In this document: positions 34,410 through 47,017 of the stretch, in pieces
Position numbering within the stretch: the stretch's first letter is position 1
Layout of the letters: each line of letters opens with the position of its first letter
Origin: Jacaranda mimosifolia
Lineage: Eukaryota > Streptophyta > Magnoliopsida > Lamiales > Bignoniaceae
DNA: 64,000 nucleotides
Assembly: GCA_018894105.1 (NCBI GenBank)
Contig: CM032126.1
Coordinates: forward strand, 27,254,391 to 27,318,390
Direction: 5' to 3'
Notes under the pieces: generated by a model
The model's input: the letters and a program-made list of their open reading frames with translations, nothing else
Database searches by the model: none
What the model was told of the DNA's origin: nothing
Program-made: the position numbers and the translations under genes

Positions 34410-37029
34410 ATGACTGGGCACCAATTTTTGCATCAGCTTTCACCAAGGGAGACTAATTGGATAATCAAAGTCAAGATCACTAAGTTTGGGATAGAGTTCA
34501 CTATATCAGTGCAGACACATTGTCATTAGACATGGTTACTTTAGACGAGAAGATAAGTTTTCATAGTCAATATTTATAGTCTTTCATGTACTTTTACATA
34601 TATATGATTGTAATTTACAAATATGCTAATCTTTTACTTTTTCAGTTGTGAATTTGATAACAAGTATCTTTTAAATATTTACATTTATAATATCATTCTT
34701 TTTGATAACTAATCTTATAACCTATTTTGGTATTACTAATAATATAATAAAAGTTAAGCTTCATCATGGTAGAAAATATCCTAACATTTTGTTTTGGAAT
34801 AACATGTTTTTTGTACTTTTTGTGTTAATAATCTAATAAAATAGCTACCACTGTTTAATGATTCTAATTAATAGTATTGGATATCATATATACTATGTAA
34901 AAGTAATATTAGTTTTAATTATTAAAATTATTATTTAATTTTTATAATTTTGACACACAATATGGCAATTTGGTAGCAACAAGTATACAAATATTTATAG
35001 TTCTCAATATTATTTTTGGTAGATAAAATACATATTAGTTGATCTTAATATTATGTTTATTTATTGTAGTTAATATATAAATTTTATTTTTAAAATAAAT
35101 TTTAAATAATTGTGGAGGGAAGAATATCATAAAATTGATTATGTTTTCAATCAAATAATGAGGTTTTTTTTCTGGTCAGATATAGCTATTAATTGTAATC
35201 TATTTAGATATTTTCTTATGTAATTTTATTTTTCATGAATCTATTGGTTTTACATATCTATTACTTTAATAATTTTCCCAATTTTTTTCTTTTCGAATCA
35301 ACATGTCAATAGTATGATTACTACATATAATTTAAAAATACATTTGTATGAACTTTGATTTTGGACCAACCCACACCCCATAATCATATTAATATCCTTG
35401 TTTTGATATGGTCAATCCAATGCTAATCCTTTTTTTGATGATTGTATATTATGTGTGTAGGATGAACAAATGCAAGCAACAGTACCTAAGAATTTGATTA
35501 CTATGTTCATGCCACTACTTTCTAATGGATGTGTTTACATGATTGATAAGTTTAAGATGCATAAATGTAAAGGATGTCATAGGCCTGTTCGTAACGATTA
35601 TTACATTTGTTTCACAATCGCAACTAAAGTGAACCACTTAAAAGGAGATAATCACATTAGGCAACATAAATTTGAATTTGTGAACTTCAATGATATCCCT
35701 GCACATTGTAGAGTAGATACTTATTTTACTGGTATCTTGATTCTCATTTTTGGTGCTATACTCATTAAATTTTATTGAGTTGTACATGATTGTGTTGCAT
35801 TAATATTCAAAATAATTGTTGTAGATGTTTTGGGAAGGGGGCGTTATTGAAAATACAGGTTCAGGTTTACACATGCAAAGTTGATATTTTGAAAGTTAAC
35901 TTATAGAATATTTTATGTATAAAGCTTGCATGTATTGTCCAAAAAAGGTTTCTGAGAAGGACTCAACTTTTTTTTTTTTTTTTTGTGATCGTTGCAAGTT
36001 TGAGGTGCAGTCTCCTATATTGAGGTGCATTTCATTTATCTATACTCAAATGTGTACATAAATAGACTTAAATTTTGTTCATTCATTTATCTGAATATTG
36101 TTCATTAATGTACAAAATCCTTTTTATTTCAAGGTACATGTTGAAGGTCTTTGCCTGTGATATGAGTGGTGGGGCATTATTTGTTATCTTTGATAATGAA
36201 TTTAAAAGACTCATTGGTATAGAGCTTGCACAACTCATATTAGCACATGAATAGTTTATTGTATTTTTTTATTAAATTTGTACAATCATATTGAATTGTA
36301 AAGGATAAAATATTTTTATGATTCTTATTATTTACTAAATTTATTTAATTATTTTAATATTAATTATGTAGGAAGGAGCAGAAAGTAAGATTGTCATAGA
36401 CACAGTTATGCATCTCAAGGGACATCCATTCGTATTCTAGATTAGGTTGACTGATTACAATTTTGAAAGTGGAAATCTTGACCTCACAGTTTTGAAACGG
36501 TATAATGTTGATGACAATCTTGAGTCTAAGTATCTCTTGAAGCATATATAATGGTTTTTATCTTTCTTGATTAGTATATTTTATATTACTTTTAGTAATA
36601 TGATAACTGACTTATATTTTTATATATTGATAGATTACATCTAAGCTTGCAGGAACTATGAGTATTAAAGAAGTAACCAAGGGTTCGATTGCCAATTCAT
36701 TGAAGAATGAATCATCTGCTGTAAGTAAATCATTTATGGAGGAAGCTAACTCCGACTTTTCAAAAAGCATGGCGAGAGATTCTTCCACAAGTGACTTGCA
36801 AGATGATGAATCACCAACAAAGAAAATTTGTGTTAGGAGGTAATTTATTATTAACCAAATTAGTTTAGAAAAAATAAATTATTTTGTTAAAAGTTGTCTT
36901 CACTAATCTTTTTCCATTCCATTACGTCAATACAGAGAAGATGACAACAGTGAAGTTCATGATCAAAATTCTAACATGGAGGAGAACTTGATTTCAAATT
37001 TGGATAAGGACTTTGTACAAACAATTTAG
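34410..37029 (+). pseudogene. Helitron RPA-like single-strand DNA-binding protein, decayed
   Basis: The ATG at 34410 begins MTGHQFLHQLSPRETNWIIK, a typical start of plant Helitron RPA1-like proteins. A frameshift near 34528 and a possibly destroyed splice donor (AAG|AT at 34552) follow. The exon from 35461 carries the OB-fold region (QMQATVPKNLI, LLSNGCVYMIDKF). A zinc ribbon with CMYCPKK and CDRC lies at about 35928-35996, interrupted by a T15 run. Then come MLKVFACDMSGGALFVIFD (from 36136), FVF.IRLTDYNFESG with an in-frame TAG (about 36430-36465), and a charged C-terminus (36658-37029) with SPTKK. Helitrons are thought to use such proteins to coat the single strand during rolling-circle replication. 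Confidence 0.75.
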
Positions 37030-38821
37030 ATATGCAATCATGTGTAATGTTTTTCTTAGAGAATATACACTATTTTGAAGTTAGATAAGGACTTTGTAGA
37101 ATCAAATAAAATTATGGTGATTCATGATTGGATGTTGCTATTTAAACTGAATCTTATTTTTTTCAATATGTATATATATATATATATATATATCTTTTGT
37201 CATAGCTATGGAAATTACTCATGACATGTACCTTAATTTTGAACTACTCAATATCCTAGGCTATTTCTTAATCTATTATAAGAAAGTACCCCACATAATT
37301 ATTGGATTTATATGAAATTCCAAAGAAATTTAATCCATTTAGCATATTCATATCTTGATTATTAATATTTCTGAAAATTTTCTTCTACATAGAATTTGTT
37401 AATGGAGCTATAGTATGATGCTGGATTTTAGTTTCTATCCAACTTTGATTCTTTTTCTTTCCATTTCTCAAGTTTTACCCTTTTTCCCACCACCTTGCTA
37501 TTTTAAATTGGTGGAGTTATTTCATGATATTACTCTTATTATGAAAATAAATACACAAGTGACTACATTGTGTACACTGTAGTAGTTAACGATTCCTGTC
37601 ACCAAATTTTTTATATGAGATTCATTTATTATGTTTAGTTTCTTCTATCTAAAACTTAGACTGAAATTATATTCTTTCTTTTTGTAAGTTTTACTTTTGA
37701 AAAGTTTAATTCTAATTTTATTTTGTCTAGTACTAATATTTAATTAAATATATCATTAACTGCAAGCGCAATTGATATTTTTGTGTGATGGCTAAAGGAT
37801 GGCCCATTTCAATTTGCATGGATTGAATGACTTTGGGAAAATTAATTTTAAAGGAGTGGAGAAACAAACAGGATGAAAGGTAGCATGGACAATTTCATTA
37901 TTATATATTGCACATGTTGTTATTCTTATGGTATGATGTATTCTTTTTTCAGAAAGCATATAAAAAACTTTTAACTAGTGAATATCAAGATTTGAGTCTA
38001 ACTAGGATGAAGAAGTCATTAAAATCAATTCATTGCATGAGGTATGCATGATAATTGTTGTTAGATACTTGAATATTTATTTTATATTATATAGTTATTA
38101 CGATCAAACATTCAATTGTAATATTTTAGGAAAAAGGTTGATAAACATCGTAAAGCAAAAATAGCCAAGGTATATTCAAGTTACTTCACTTAACATATTC
38201 CTATTAGAGAAGTAATCAATATATACTTAAATCATCTATATGTTCAAGATTCTATATATTTAATGCAGTTCTACAAATATATTGTTCGAAAAAAGATTAA
38301 TGAATATGAAAGAGATATTGAGGTACCTATATTTTTATAAGTAATCCATTAACTTTATAAAGTAATTTACACTTAGCAATTTTTTTATTTTTTATTTTTT
38401 ATTTTTTTTATAGAAATAAAATAACACATGAGCTTTGAGAGTTGTCATATGGATAAAAGACATACAAGGTAAGTTTTATGTTTTAGTATTTCCATAATAT
38501 ATATTTAATTATAGATATTAATGATTCTACTTCATTATTCTAAATTTTGTTTTCTTTTAATATATATTTTTTGTGTAGGTAAAATATGAAGATTCGTAGG
38601 GAATGGTACAACTCCAAGAACATTTGATTTGATGATTATAAGTCTCATTCAAATGAAATATTGTTTTGACTGTTATATTGTTTGTAATAAAACTTCTATT
38701 AGTTTTTTCTAAGTCAATGTTTTTATTTAATATTTGTAATTTTTGTATGATTTATCATAAGAAATGTAAGTATTTAATTATAATTAATATTGAATATAAT
38801 AAAATTTTAAATTATTTCCTA
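37030..38821 (+). other. Helitron 3' region, no clear gene
   Basis: AT-rich sequence with an (AT)n run at 37166-37193. Short exon-like stretches near 38130-38325 (KKVDKHRKAKIAK, FYKYIVRKKINEYERDIE) with GT/AG-like borders may be remnants of one more small gene. I cannot assign it. Confidence 0.4.
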
Positions 38822-38846
38822 GTGCAATGCACAAGTTAATAACTAG
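38822..38846 (+). repeat. Helitron 3' hairpin and CTAG terminus
   Basis: GTGCAATGCAC forms a 5-bp stem. The 14 nt that follow, AAGTTAATAACTAG, end in the conserved CTRR, with T as the next base. This is the diagnostic plant Helitron 3' end. Confidence 0.85.
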
Positions 38847-39187
38847 TTCCTATTAAAAATGGCAACTTTATGAAAGGAGGTATTCAAAATCAAATTTACT
38901 TCACAAATTAAAATTTTAGAAACTAATTCAGTAATATAACTTAAAGTTTGAGAATATATAATTATTGATTTCCTTGCATGGGCATGCCAAGTGAAGAGCT
39001 ATTTTGTGATTGATATACTCATTAATTTTCTATCTAAAGTTATCTCTCCGGTTTCCTTTTGAACTTCATTTTGGTACTTCTCTTCATTAAGAGTAGGCTA
39101 AAGTTTAGAAAGTTTAGACAAGAAACAACTATATAATATAAGCTAGTATCAATAAAATCATCAAGAAGTATTATGAAAGTGGGCAAG
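38847..39187 (-). repeat. right copy of the ~340-bp direct repeat, starting at the Helitron end
   Basis: Homology to 18918-19261 begins with the T next to CTAG and ends with the same GTGGGCAAG, after which the two flanks diverge. As in the left copy, the minus strand shows a faint Copia integrase-like stretch (EEKYQNEVQKETGE). Confidence 0.8.
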
Positions 39188-39604
39188 GGCTTACTAATTC
39201 TATGTAAAAAGAGTACATTAACCATTAACACAAAGACATGTGAATTGTTTTGTGAAAAGGGCAAATTAGCTGGCCTACCACACAAAAATCTACTAGATTT
39301 GTAGACTTTTTGGTGAAAAATAATGATTTTGGTACCTTACAAGAGTACTTGCTTTTTCTAATTTAGTTAACATAGTAATAGTTGCATTAAGTTTCTTTTA
39401 CTTTTGTGGATCGATGGCCTAAGTTCATAGGGAATGCAATGTCCTCATAGTTATGATAAATTATAAGTCTGTGTTGTTTTCTCTGCTCCTCAAATCTACT
39501 TAAGAGTAGATAAACTTGTACCAAGCATCTCAGTTTTAGTCATGTAAACCTAGTATTGACGTTAATAAAAAAGAAAAGTTCTAATTTGATTGTAGTCATT
39601 CAAA

Positions 39605-39635
<31 letters not shown>

Positions 39636-40454
39636 AAGAAGAAGAGAAAATCTTTATTTTATAGAGAAAAATATCAATGACACAAATAAATATCTAGGAA
39701 GACTAACATTATGTTTGGACATTAAATTTGTGTAAGACGAAGACAAAGAAAAGATAAAATATCTCCAACATAAAATATATAGTTACAACATTTAAAGCGA
39801 GATATAATATTCTCAAATGTTTTACTCAATAAAATTCAAAATCCGAACATGCTATAACCAATGAAAAGATATAACAAATTTACTTGTAGGGCTAGAGAAT
39901 TTTCAATGTATTCCCAAAGTTATTTGTAGTCGATCGTTAAACCTTGTTAAAGAAAATTAATCTATTGTCGCATATAAAAGAATTTTTTTTAATATTTCTT
40001 TTTTTCCAAAATCATTTCAAAAAGAAAGAAAAAAAAACTGTTGAACAAAATTCTAAATCATTTTATGACATCAATCATGTTTTCTTCTTTTTATTTTTCT
40101 TTATTTTTCTCTGGCTGAGTGCTAATTGATTTATACAATATTAATCCCCAAAAAATATGTTGCTTTTTCTTTATTTTTCTCTGGCTGAGTACTAATTGAT
40201 TTATGTGACATTAATCCCCAAAAATATGTTGCGTTGTTGGGAGAATGAATATAAAATTTGCCGTCTTGAAACAACAAAAGACATAAGTATATTTTGATCT
40301 AGAATATACTGTTTCACTATAATTATTTTTTCACTACCTCCTAATTTTACTGAATGAAAAATTCAACTTACAAGATTGGTTATACATCTATATTTTAGCA
40401 TAAGACAAATATTGGTGTGACTCATCTGAGATTGATGTAAGCTTTTGTCATTCT
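39188..40454. other. intergenic DNA with microsatellite and 66-bp duplication
   Basis: It contains a (GAA)n microsatellite at about 39607-39646 and a 66-bp tandem duplication (40099-40164 and 40165-40231) with TTTCTCTGGCTGAGT and TTAATCCCCAAAAA in each copy. Nothing else recognisable is present. Confidence 0.6.
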
Positions 40455-40463
40455 TAAATTTTA
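40455..40463. repeat. 9-bp target duplication of the outer MULE
   Basis: TAAATTTTA matches 48742-48750 exactly, and both copies abut the terminal inverted repeats. Confidence 0.85.
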
Positions 40464-40681
40464 GGTATAATTACAAAAATTATCCTTGAGGTTTCGGGTA
40501 ATAACAAAAACTTTTTTTGTAGTTTGTGAAATCACAAAAATTCTCCTGAAGAAAATTGTCATCCAAAAATCATGATGGAAGTTGCCAAAAGATCATTATA
40601 CCCATTGGTTTTCAAAAAAATAAATTAATTAAAACATCAAAAAACTTAAAAGACAACAATACCCTGAATAAATAAAACAAA

Positions 40682-40860
40682 AAAACAATGCCATCCATAC
40701 ACACATACACACAAACACACACCCATCGTGTCTCTCTCTCTTTGAACACACACACACACGCACACCCATTTATTGCATGGATAGTAAAGAATGTTGATTG
40801 CCCACCAAAAATCTTGTTCGTTGATGTACTATGGAAGGTTGAGTTTGTTGGTCATTGGAT
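40682..40860 (+). other. open frame in the outer MULE, interrupted by the inner MULE
   Basis: An ATG at 40688 opens a frame through an AC-rich repeat (40696-40768) into non-repetitive sequence encoding KNVDCPPKILFVDVLWKVEF. The frame continues on the far side of the inner MULE (from 47018, CLGSLFSVSSEIHTK), where an AAAG|GTAATA donor-like site follows. This could be a captured host gene fragment, as in Pack-MULEs. I do not recognise a protein family, and the AC repeat makes the first third meaningless as protein. Confidence 0.3.
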
Positions 40861-42164
40861 TTTGGGTTTAAATACATTTAACCCCCCCTGTAAAGTCTTT
40901 AATTGGCACAAAACCCCATAACATTATTTAATTATCTAATAACCCCCTGTATTCTTTGAAATGATGCTCACTCGCACCAATTGATTTTTTCCAGCTTTTG
41001 AATAATCAAATGTCTGAATTGCCCTTTGTTATATAGTAAAATCTGCAGAATTGTATTGAGATTTCTAAAGTAAAATGTTTTGACTCTCTTAAACCAGTTT
41101 GAATAACCCTGGAACACGACTGGAACAACGCCCAAAATTTGTACCTACATTCCTGTTTTCAAGCCCATTTTCGTGTTAATCTTGCATCTAGGTTTGTGTT
41201 TTGTGTATCCAAGCGAATAATTTTGAAGGTACTGGCCCATTTGTGAAACGAGGCGAGCTCGAAGTGCAAATGCGTACACATTTGAATACAAAGCCAGCGA
41301 GCGCACAAGCAAGGTTCTGAATCTTTTGTAAACGGGCAATTGAAGCTATTGAAGAATACATTCGAGGTAACCAACATGCGCATCCATTTTTCTTCTATTG
41401 TTGTGATTAAGTTCTAAGGCTTTTCGAATTTTTGCTATTATTTGTGTTATTTCTATGCTATTTTGAAGAGAAATAACTCGATTCAAATTTTTTGGTATGA
41501 AATCGTTTGCATTATATGTATATGTGCATTAGGGCTTCTGAAAAATGTGAGAGTGTTATTTCTGAAATGCTTGCTTGTAGCTATGTTATGATTTTTCAAT
41601 TTTAATCCATGATTAGATTATTGTTCAAGCATTTTGAGCATATTTTTTAAAAAAGGTTTTCACTTTGGGTGACTAAGGGTTGAAATTTTTGTAATACCTA
41701 CAAAATCCTTCACTATTTAGGTATTCAACTAAGTAAAATATCTAATTTTTTTCACATTATGTGTTTGAGGTTTGAAATTTCTATAATATGACCCTTTAGG
41801 TGTAAAATCCTTTTTCTGTTTAGGTACTGAAATAAGTAAAATGTATAAAAACAAATTTCATTTTAGGTGTCTTAGGATTGAAATTTCTATATTATAGCAT
41901 AATAGATTGCTGACTGTTATGCTTTTAGTGCTTATATTTCTGAAATTCAGATTATGTCAATTTATGACACAAATAGGTGCTAACTATTATGTCTTCTATT
42001 ATGTGTGGTATGATTTTTAATGATGACTATATTCTGAGTAGGAATGAAGTTTATAATTAAGGCATGTAAAACTATTGTTGTTTATGATTATTGTTTTCTA
42101 AGAAACCATAATTTTAGTTTTGTGTTTTTCTTTTCTTTTCCGTTTTGTTTTTTACTGCAGTGTA

Positions 42165-45100
42165 ATGGAGAACTCTTATTTGTTAGAAATGTGGGTTAGT
42201 GGAAGGTTTGTAAGGGACCCTGATGTTGTTTATAAAGGAGGTAAGAAACACGTAATTTGTAATTTTCAGTTAAATGAAGTAAAGTATAAGAAAGAATTCT
42301 ATTGGTTGTATGAAGTGTGTGGGGGGAAAAGGATGAATGTTTGTTTCTATTATACACTACCTGGGTGGTCACTAGAGAATGGTTGTAGACTTATATATGA
42401 TGATGAGTCTGTCAATGAAATGAAACTAGCTTTAAGAAACTCTCATGTGATCACTGTTTATGTTGAAGAAACAACCACGCCAACTATAGTTATGGACACA
42501 CAGGGTGATAAGAATGATTTGTCTGCTGAGGGAGATGAGATAGATGAGGGTGATGTGGGAGATAAGCGTAGGGATGATGATGGATCTGTGAGTGAACATG
42601 AAGCAATTGAACCTGTAGTAATTGAGCATGAACTGAGTGAACATGAAGCAATTGTTAATTTGGGTGATGAAGAGGGAAACCATGAACAGGGGGAGGGTCA
42701 TGATGCTTTTGATGATATGGGTAGAAATTTAGGTGGGCATGGGGATAATGATGTATCTTTTGATTTTGATGAACTGTGGGAAGATAACAATGCAATTTTA
42801 ATTTTGATTCACAATTGGGGGATACTAATGTGAGCAATGTCAATTTACAACCATCAAATGAGGCATCTGTTAAGGGTAAAGGTAGGATGATTCCTGAACC
42901 AGATTGTGAGCAACATGAAGATGATAAGTCTGATGACTACGAGTATTTTCCATCTGAGGAGGAAGAGTATGATGAAGAATCAGATGCACCATCAGAAATG
43001 TTGGAGGATTTGGAAGATTCAAGTGATGAAGATATTTTTGCAAACAGAGTCCCAAGCCATGCAGAACTAGTTCAAAAGTTGAAAAAGAAGAAGAAAAAAG
43101 CCCAGATGACTGTTAAGAAGAAGAAGAACTTAGAAGGGAATGAAAATATAGAAGATGAGAAGTGGTACAGCTCAGCAGGTGAAGAAGATGAGCTCCTCAA
43201 TTTAGGTAGCTCAAATGAGGATGTCCCCAAGCATGCATACTACAAGCCAGGGGAGATTGACATGAAGACATATGAACTTAAAGTAGGGGATAAGTTCCAA
43301 GATTGTAAGGAGTTTAGAAATGTTTTGAGAGATTGGAGTGTGAGGCATGGTTATCAGTTATTATTTCTGAAGAATGAAAGTCATAGAATCACTATAGTGT
43401 GTCAAGATGAGGCTTGTGATTGGAGGATTCATGCATCAAGAATCTTGAAAGGGCCAGCTTTTCAGATTAAGACACTAAAAGGCCAACACAATTGTGCCAG
43501 AAATTTTGATAATAAGATAGCCAACTACAAATACATTACAAAGAGAATGGAGAAAACGATAAGGGATAATCCAGATATTGGCATAGAGAAGCTGCAACAT
43601 AAAATCTATAGGAAGTTGAGTTTGAAAATAGAGAGACTTGGAGTTGGTTTTTAGGTGATTTGTTCTTGGATATTCTGGGTGCTGATGAAGGGAAATAGAC
43701 ATTCATTTCAGACAGACAAAGGGGGCTCATTGATGCACTTGAAGAGCTGGCCCCTACATGTGAACATAGGTTCTGTATGAGGCATTTATATGCTAATTTC
43801 AAGTACACAAGTTTGGAGTTGAAAGATGCTTTGTGGAAAGCAGCCTGCATTGGAAATAAAAATGAGTTTGCAAGATGGATGAAGAAGATTGAAGAACTTG
43901 ATCCCAAGTTTGATGAAACTTATGAGTGTGCTGCAGAATGGCTTAGGAAGATACTAACCCACCATTGGGCTAGATCTCACTTCAAAACTATGTGTTGTTT
44001 TGACATTTTGGTGAACAACCTTTGTGAATCTTTCAACAGCTATATACTTGAAGCTATAGATAAACCAATTATCTCAATGTTTGAGTGGATTATGGGGAAG
44101 TTGACATCAAGAATACAAAAGAAGAGAGAAGGAATGGAGAAGTATGAGGGGACAATATGTCCTAACATTATAAGGAAGCTGAACAAAGCCCATAGACAGT
44201 CCAGATTTTGTGTTCCTGGGTATTGTGGAAAAGATGAATTTGAAGTGGAGTTTGGAATTTCTAATAGATATGTAGTTGACTTGAATAAGAGGACTTGTAC
44301 TTGTGAAATTTTTCAGTTGAATGGATTGCCCTGTTGCCATGCTTATGCTGCCATTTGTGAGAAAAGACACAAGATTGAAAACTATGTGGCAAATTACTTT
44401 AAGAGGCATACCTAAGAGTCTATTCAAATACAATACATCTTGTTCCTAGGAGTGGTGACTACATTAAAACTGATTTTAAAGCTTTGAGCCCATCAGAATA
44501 CAGCAGGAAGAGGGGCAGGCCCAAAAAGATGAGAAGAAAGACTACGGATGAGTTGCAAACAGTCTCAACAAGAAAGGGACTTGCACATTATTGCAAAAAT
44601 TGCTTGCAGTCAGGGCATAATAGAGGAACATGCAAGAATCCAACACAGCCAAGATCCAAAGTGTACAAGGATGTAAGTAAATTTAAATATAAGAAAATTT
44701 TACCATATTTATATCATTAATCTTTAACACAATCTTCATTGCAGGGGAACAGTTCTTCTAGATCTGAACAACCAACATGTGAGCAATCTTAGTCCAATTC
44801 TACTGCTGCCAAGAGAAATGTTGCAACCAAGGTAAAATATGAATTTTGACTTAAAAAATTAATATTTCATACCCACAACATTAACATTTTCTAACTACTT
44901 TGTAGGCTAGGATTAAAGAAGCAAGAAGAAGAGTAAATGCAAGAGAACCAACTGTTGAAAAAGTAAATTTATCTTTTCTGTTTATGTAACTTTTAGTTAA
45001 ATATGTTGCTTAAATACTAATTACCTTGTAGGTCATCCAAAGGCAACCAAATGAACCTGCAAGTCAACTTGGTCAACCAAGTGAACCTTCAGGGCAACCA

Positions 45101-45457
45101 AGCCAAGCTCAAATAACCTAACCAAGCCAATCTGCAAGAAATTAGACACAAGATTCAAGTACTGCTGCTCAGCTACCAATTAATGCTGTTGTGAGTGTTC
45201 TTATGTGCTTAAAGTTGCTATTAGATCTATCTATTTATTTATTTTTTTCATGTGATTAGGGTACTGAAAAACAAAGTGAGGGGATAATATATTAAGGATC
45301 CAGAAACGCTGCATTATTAGGCAAGAGAAAGGCTTCAACTTCAGGATCTAAACAATCTGCAAGAGCCCCGAAGGTGAGGAAGCCTGATTTAGCTGAAGTT
45401 CTGCAAAATATTAGAAATAGATCAAAAAGAATACAAGAAAAGAGCAAGAAAGGCTGA
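42165..45457 (+). pseudogene. MULE transposase of the inner element, internally deleted
   Basis: The ATG at 42165 follows a likely acceptor (TTTACTGCAG). Residues 1-110 are a PB1-like N-terminal region, followed by an acidic stretch. A frameshift lies near 42800. From 42815 come more acidic/Lys-rich sequence and the MuDR DNA-binding region (about 43260-43500, VCQDEACDWRIHAS). At about 43615 KIYRKLSLK is joined directly to ENRETWSWFL, so the catalytic segment with the first Asp (DGxFLKG) is missing. A TAG follows at about 43696-43698. The rest is recognisable: EHRFCMRHLYANFK, LVNNLCESFNSYI, an intact SWIM site (CTC..CCH, about 44296-44340), a CCHC knuckle (CKNCLQSGHNRGTC) and a Gln/Pro-rich tail in further exons (about 44745-45457). 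A second frameshift lies near 44415. It cannot be catalytically active. Confidence 0.85.
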
Positions 45458-46279
45458 ACTATCAATGTTGGTGGTGTGACTTTTTTTTGTGGCTTTCAAT
45501 GACTTTGAGCAATTGTGGGATCTTCTTTGGGGAGTGGGTAGCTTTGGAAGACTATATTTTGCTTTTTGTTTTGTTTCTAGCAATTGTGCTATGGAAAACA
45601 ATATTATATTGGCATTTGTTGAAGACATGTGCATTTGAATATTAGGATTTGACTCATTTGAGGATTTGCACATTGGATGAGCAACTTTTCTTTCTATTGC
45701 TATGAAGTTTGCTTTCATTTAATTGCAATCTTTTTTTCTATGCTTTGGAAGATATATGCTTTTTTTTTGGTTTCATTTAATTTGCACATTGTGCAGGCAG
45801 TGGATCACATTAGCAGGTCCATTAGATGTTTTTTTCTTTTACAGGTTGTAATTACAGGTTCTTTTACAGGTCCATTAGTGTGCAGACAGCTTTTGTTTAG
45901 CTTTTGAGTACTTTTGGTATGTTGTTTAGTTTATGTTAACCAATTTTTTGATAGCTTATATGGTGTTAAATATTTGTAGTATTTGTTTCTTCATTTTTTG
46001 GCCAAAAAGCAGATGAATTTTTGGCTTTATTTTCTGGTACAACAATTTTTTAGTTAATTATTGTTGTACTTTTCTCCTTTCTTCCTTTGTTAGACTTGGA
46101 GCAGATTAATTTAGGTAAAATGAAAGAAACTAGAAAACCATTTACAAACCTCTCATAATTTTAAAAGGAATTAACAGCTTAACCAGTTGTTCCATACATC
46201 AAAATATAATAATAAAAAAAGAAAAGAAAAGAAAATTACAAAAAACACCTACTTAAAAGCAGAAGTTTGCCCAAATTTG
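45458..46279. other. space between convergent MULE genes
   Basis: This is 3' untranslated-type, AT-rich sequence between the transposase and the GRF gene. The minus-strand frame at 45422-45718 and the plus-strand frame at 45677-45907 have no domain and look incidental. Confidence 0.5.
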
Positions 46280-46282
46280 ACT

Positions 46283-46708
46283 CTAATTTTTTACCAACAA
46301 TACAATCAAAATCATAAATAATACAACGCAAATGAACCAAGAAATATGAATATAATTTCCTTTCTCCTCATTTGGTTGAGCCCTGGAAATTCTTGACATC
46401 ACTTTAGTAGCTTCATTGCACTCTCCAAACTCAGATTCATCATCAAAATCTACTGCATTCCCATATGGATATGTGACCACAAGCCCTTCAGGTGACCAAG
46501 TGGCATTTCCAACCTTCACCCATCTAAAAAATTCACACAAATTGAAATTGCAACAATAATATAACTTGCCTTTTGAGGGTTTCTTTTCATTTTCAACAAC
46601 TCGTATTGCAACCTTTTTTTGGCAATCACACAGAGGAGTTGATGGATACCTGATGTCCAAACAAGGCTTTGAACGTCATTTTAGGTTGGAGGTGGTGGAA
46701 GAAAACAT
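46283..46708 (-). pseudogene. GRF-type zinc-finger protein with C-terminal membrane segment
   Basis: The 125-codon open frame encodes a GRF zinc finger (PLCDCQKKVAIRVV, then GKLYYCCNFNLCEFFRWVKV), an acidic linker and a C-terminal hydrophobic helix (ISWFICVVLFMILIVLLV). Small proteins with GRF fingers plus a coiled coil or membrane segment are common in plants and occur in plant transposons. The only in-frame ATG is at 46708, followed ten codons later by TGA (near 46676), so the start is damaged or an alternative start is used. It is convergent with the transposase inside the inner MULE. Its role in the element is unknown. Confidence 0.7.
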
Positions 46709-47017
46709 CTTGAAAAAAATTGCTGCTTTATACTCTTTTCTTCAAACTTGGATAAAATGGATGCTTGGCACCGGAGGAAGAAGTCTCTATTTCATACCCA
46801 ACTTAAGGGTAAAACAACCATTATGTATGACAAAAGTCGTCAAAATGTAAGAAAAAATTGCAACATCATCACGTTTGAAACACGCCAGAGAGGAGGGGTG
46901 AAATTTTCCTATTTTTATACAATATAGGGGAGTAACATGCTATTTTCAAATTGTTAGGGGGTTTTTCCCAATTAGAAACTTTGTAGGGGGGTCTGGTATA
47001 TTTTGTCCTTGGATTTT

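Larger units (their letters stand above)
19262..38846 (+). mobile_element. degenerate autonomous Helitron; 3' end at 38846, 5' end uncertain
   Basis: The 3' end is well supported: an 11-nt hairpin GTGCAATGCAC (38822-38832) lies 14 nt before CTAG (38843-38846), which is followed by T, as expected for insertion between A and T. The coding part (26591-37029) encodes a Rep-helicase and an RPA-like protein, both in the plus orientation. The 5' end is not identified. The start given is only the outer limit, where the flanking direct repeat stops; a TC start near 19289 is possible. Later insertions inside this span are a hAT-like element (20076-20828) and two solo LTRs (20987-23042 and 27905-30154). 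Confidence 0.65.
40864..47008. mobile_element. inner MULE nested in the outer MULE, TSD TTGGATTTT
   Basis: The left end GGGTTTAAATAC and the reverse complement of the right end, GGACAAAATATA, lead into CCCCCCTGTAAAGT and CCCCCCTACAAAGT and then CTAATTGG-type sequence, an imperfect ~100-bp inverted repeat. The exact 9-mer TTGGATTTT flanks it at 40855-40863 and 47009-47017. It carries a plus-strand transposase gene and a minus-strand GRF zinc-finger gene. Its terminal sequence differs from that of the outer element, so it is a different family. Confidence 0.92.

Noticed and set aside
39040..39285. Minus-strand 81-codon frame as a protein gene
   Set aside because: It lies mostly in the direct repeat flanking the Helitron. 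Only a faint Copia integrase resemblance in another frame can be seen.
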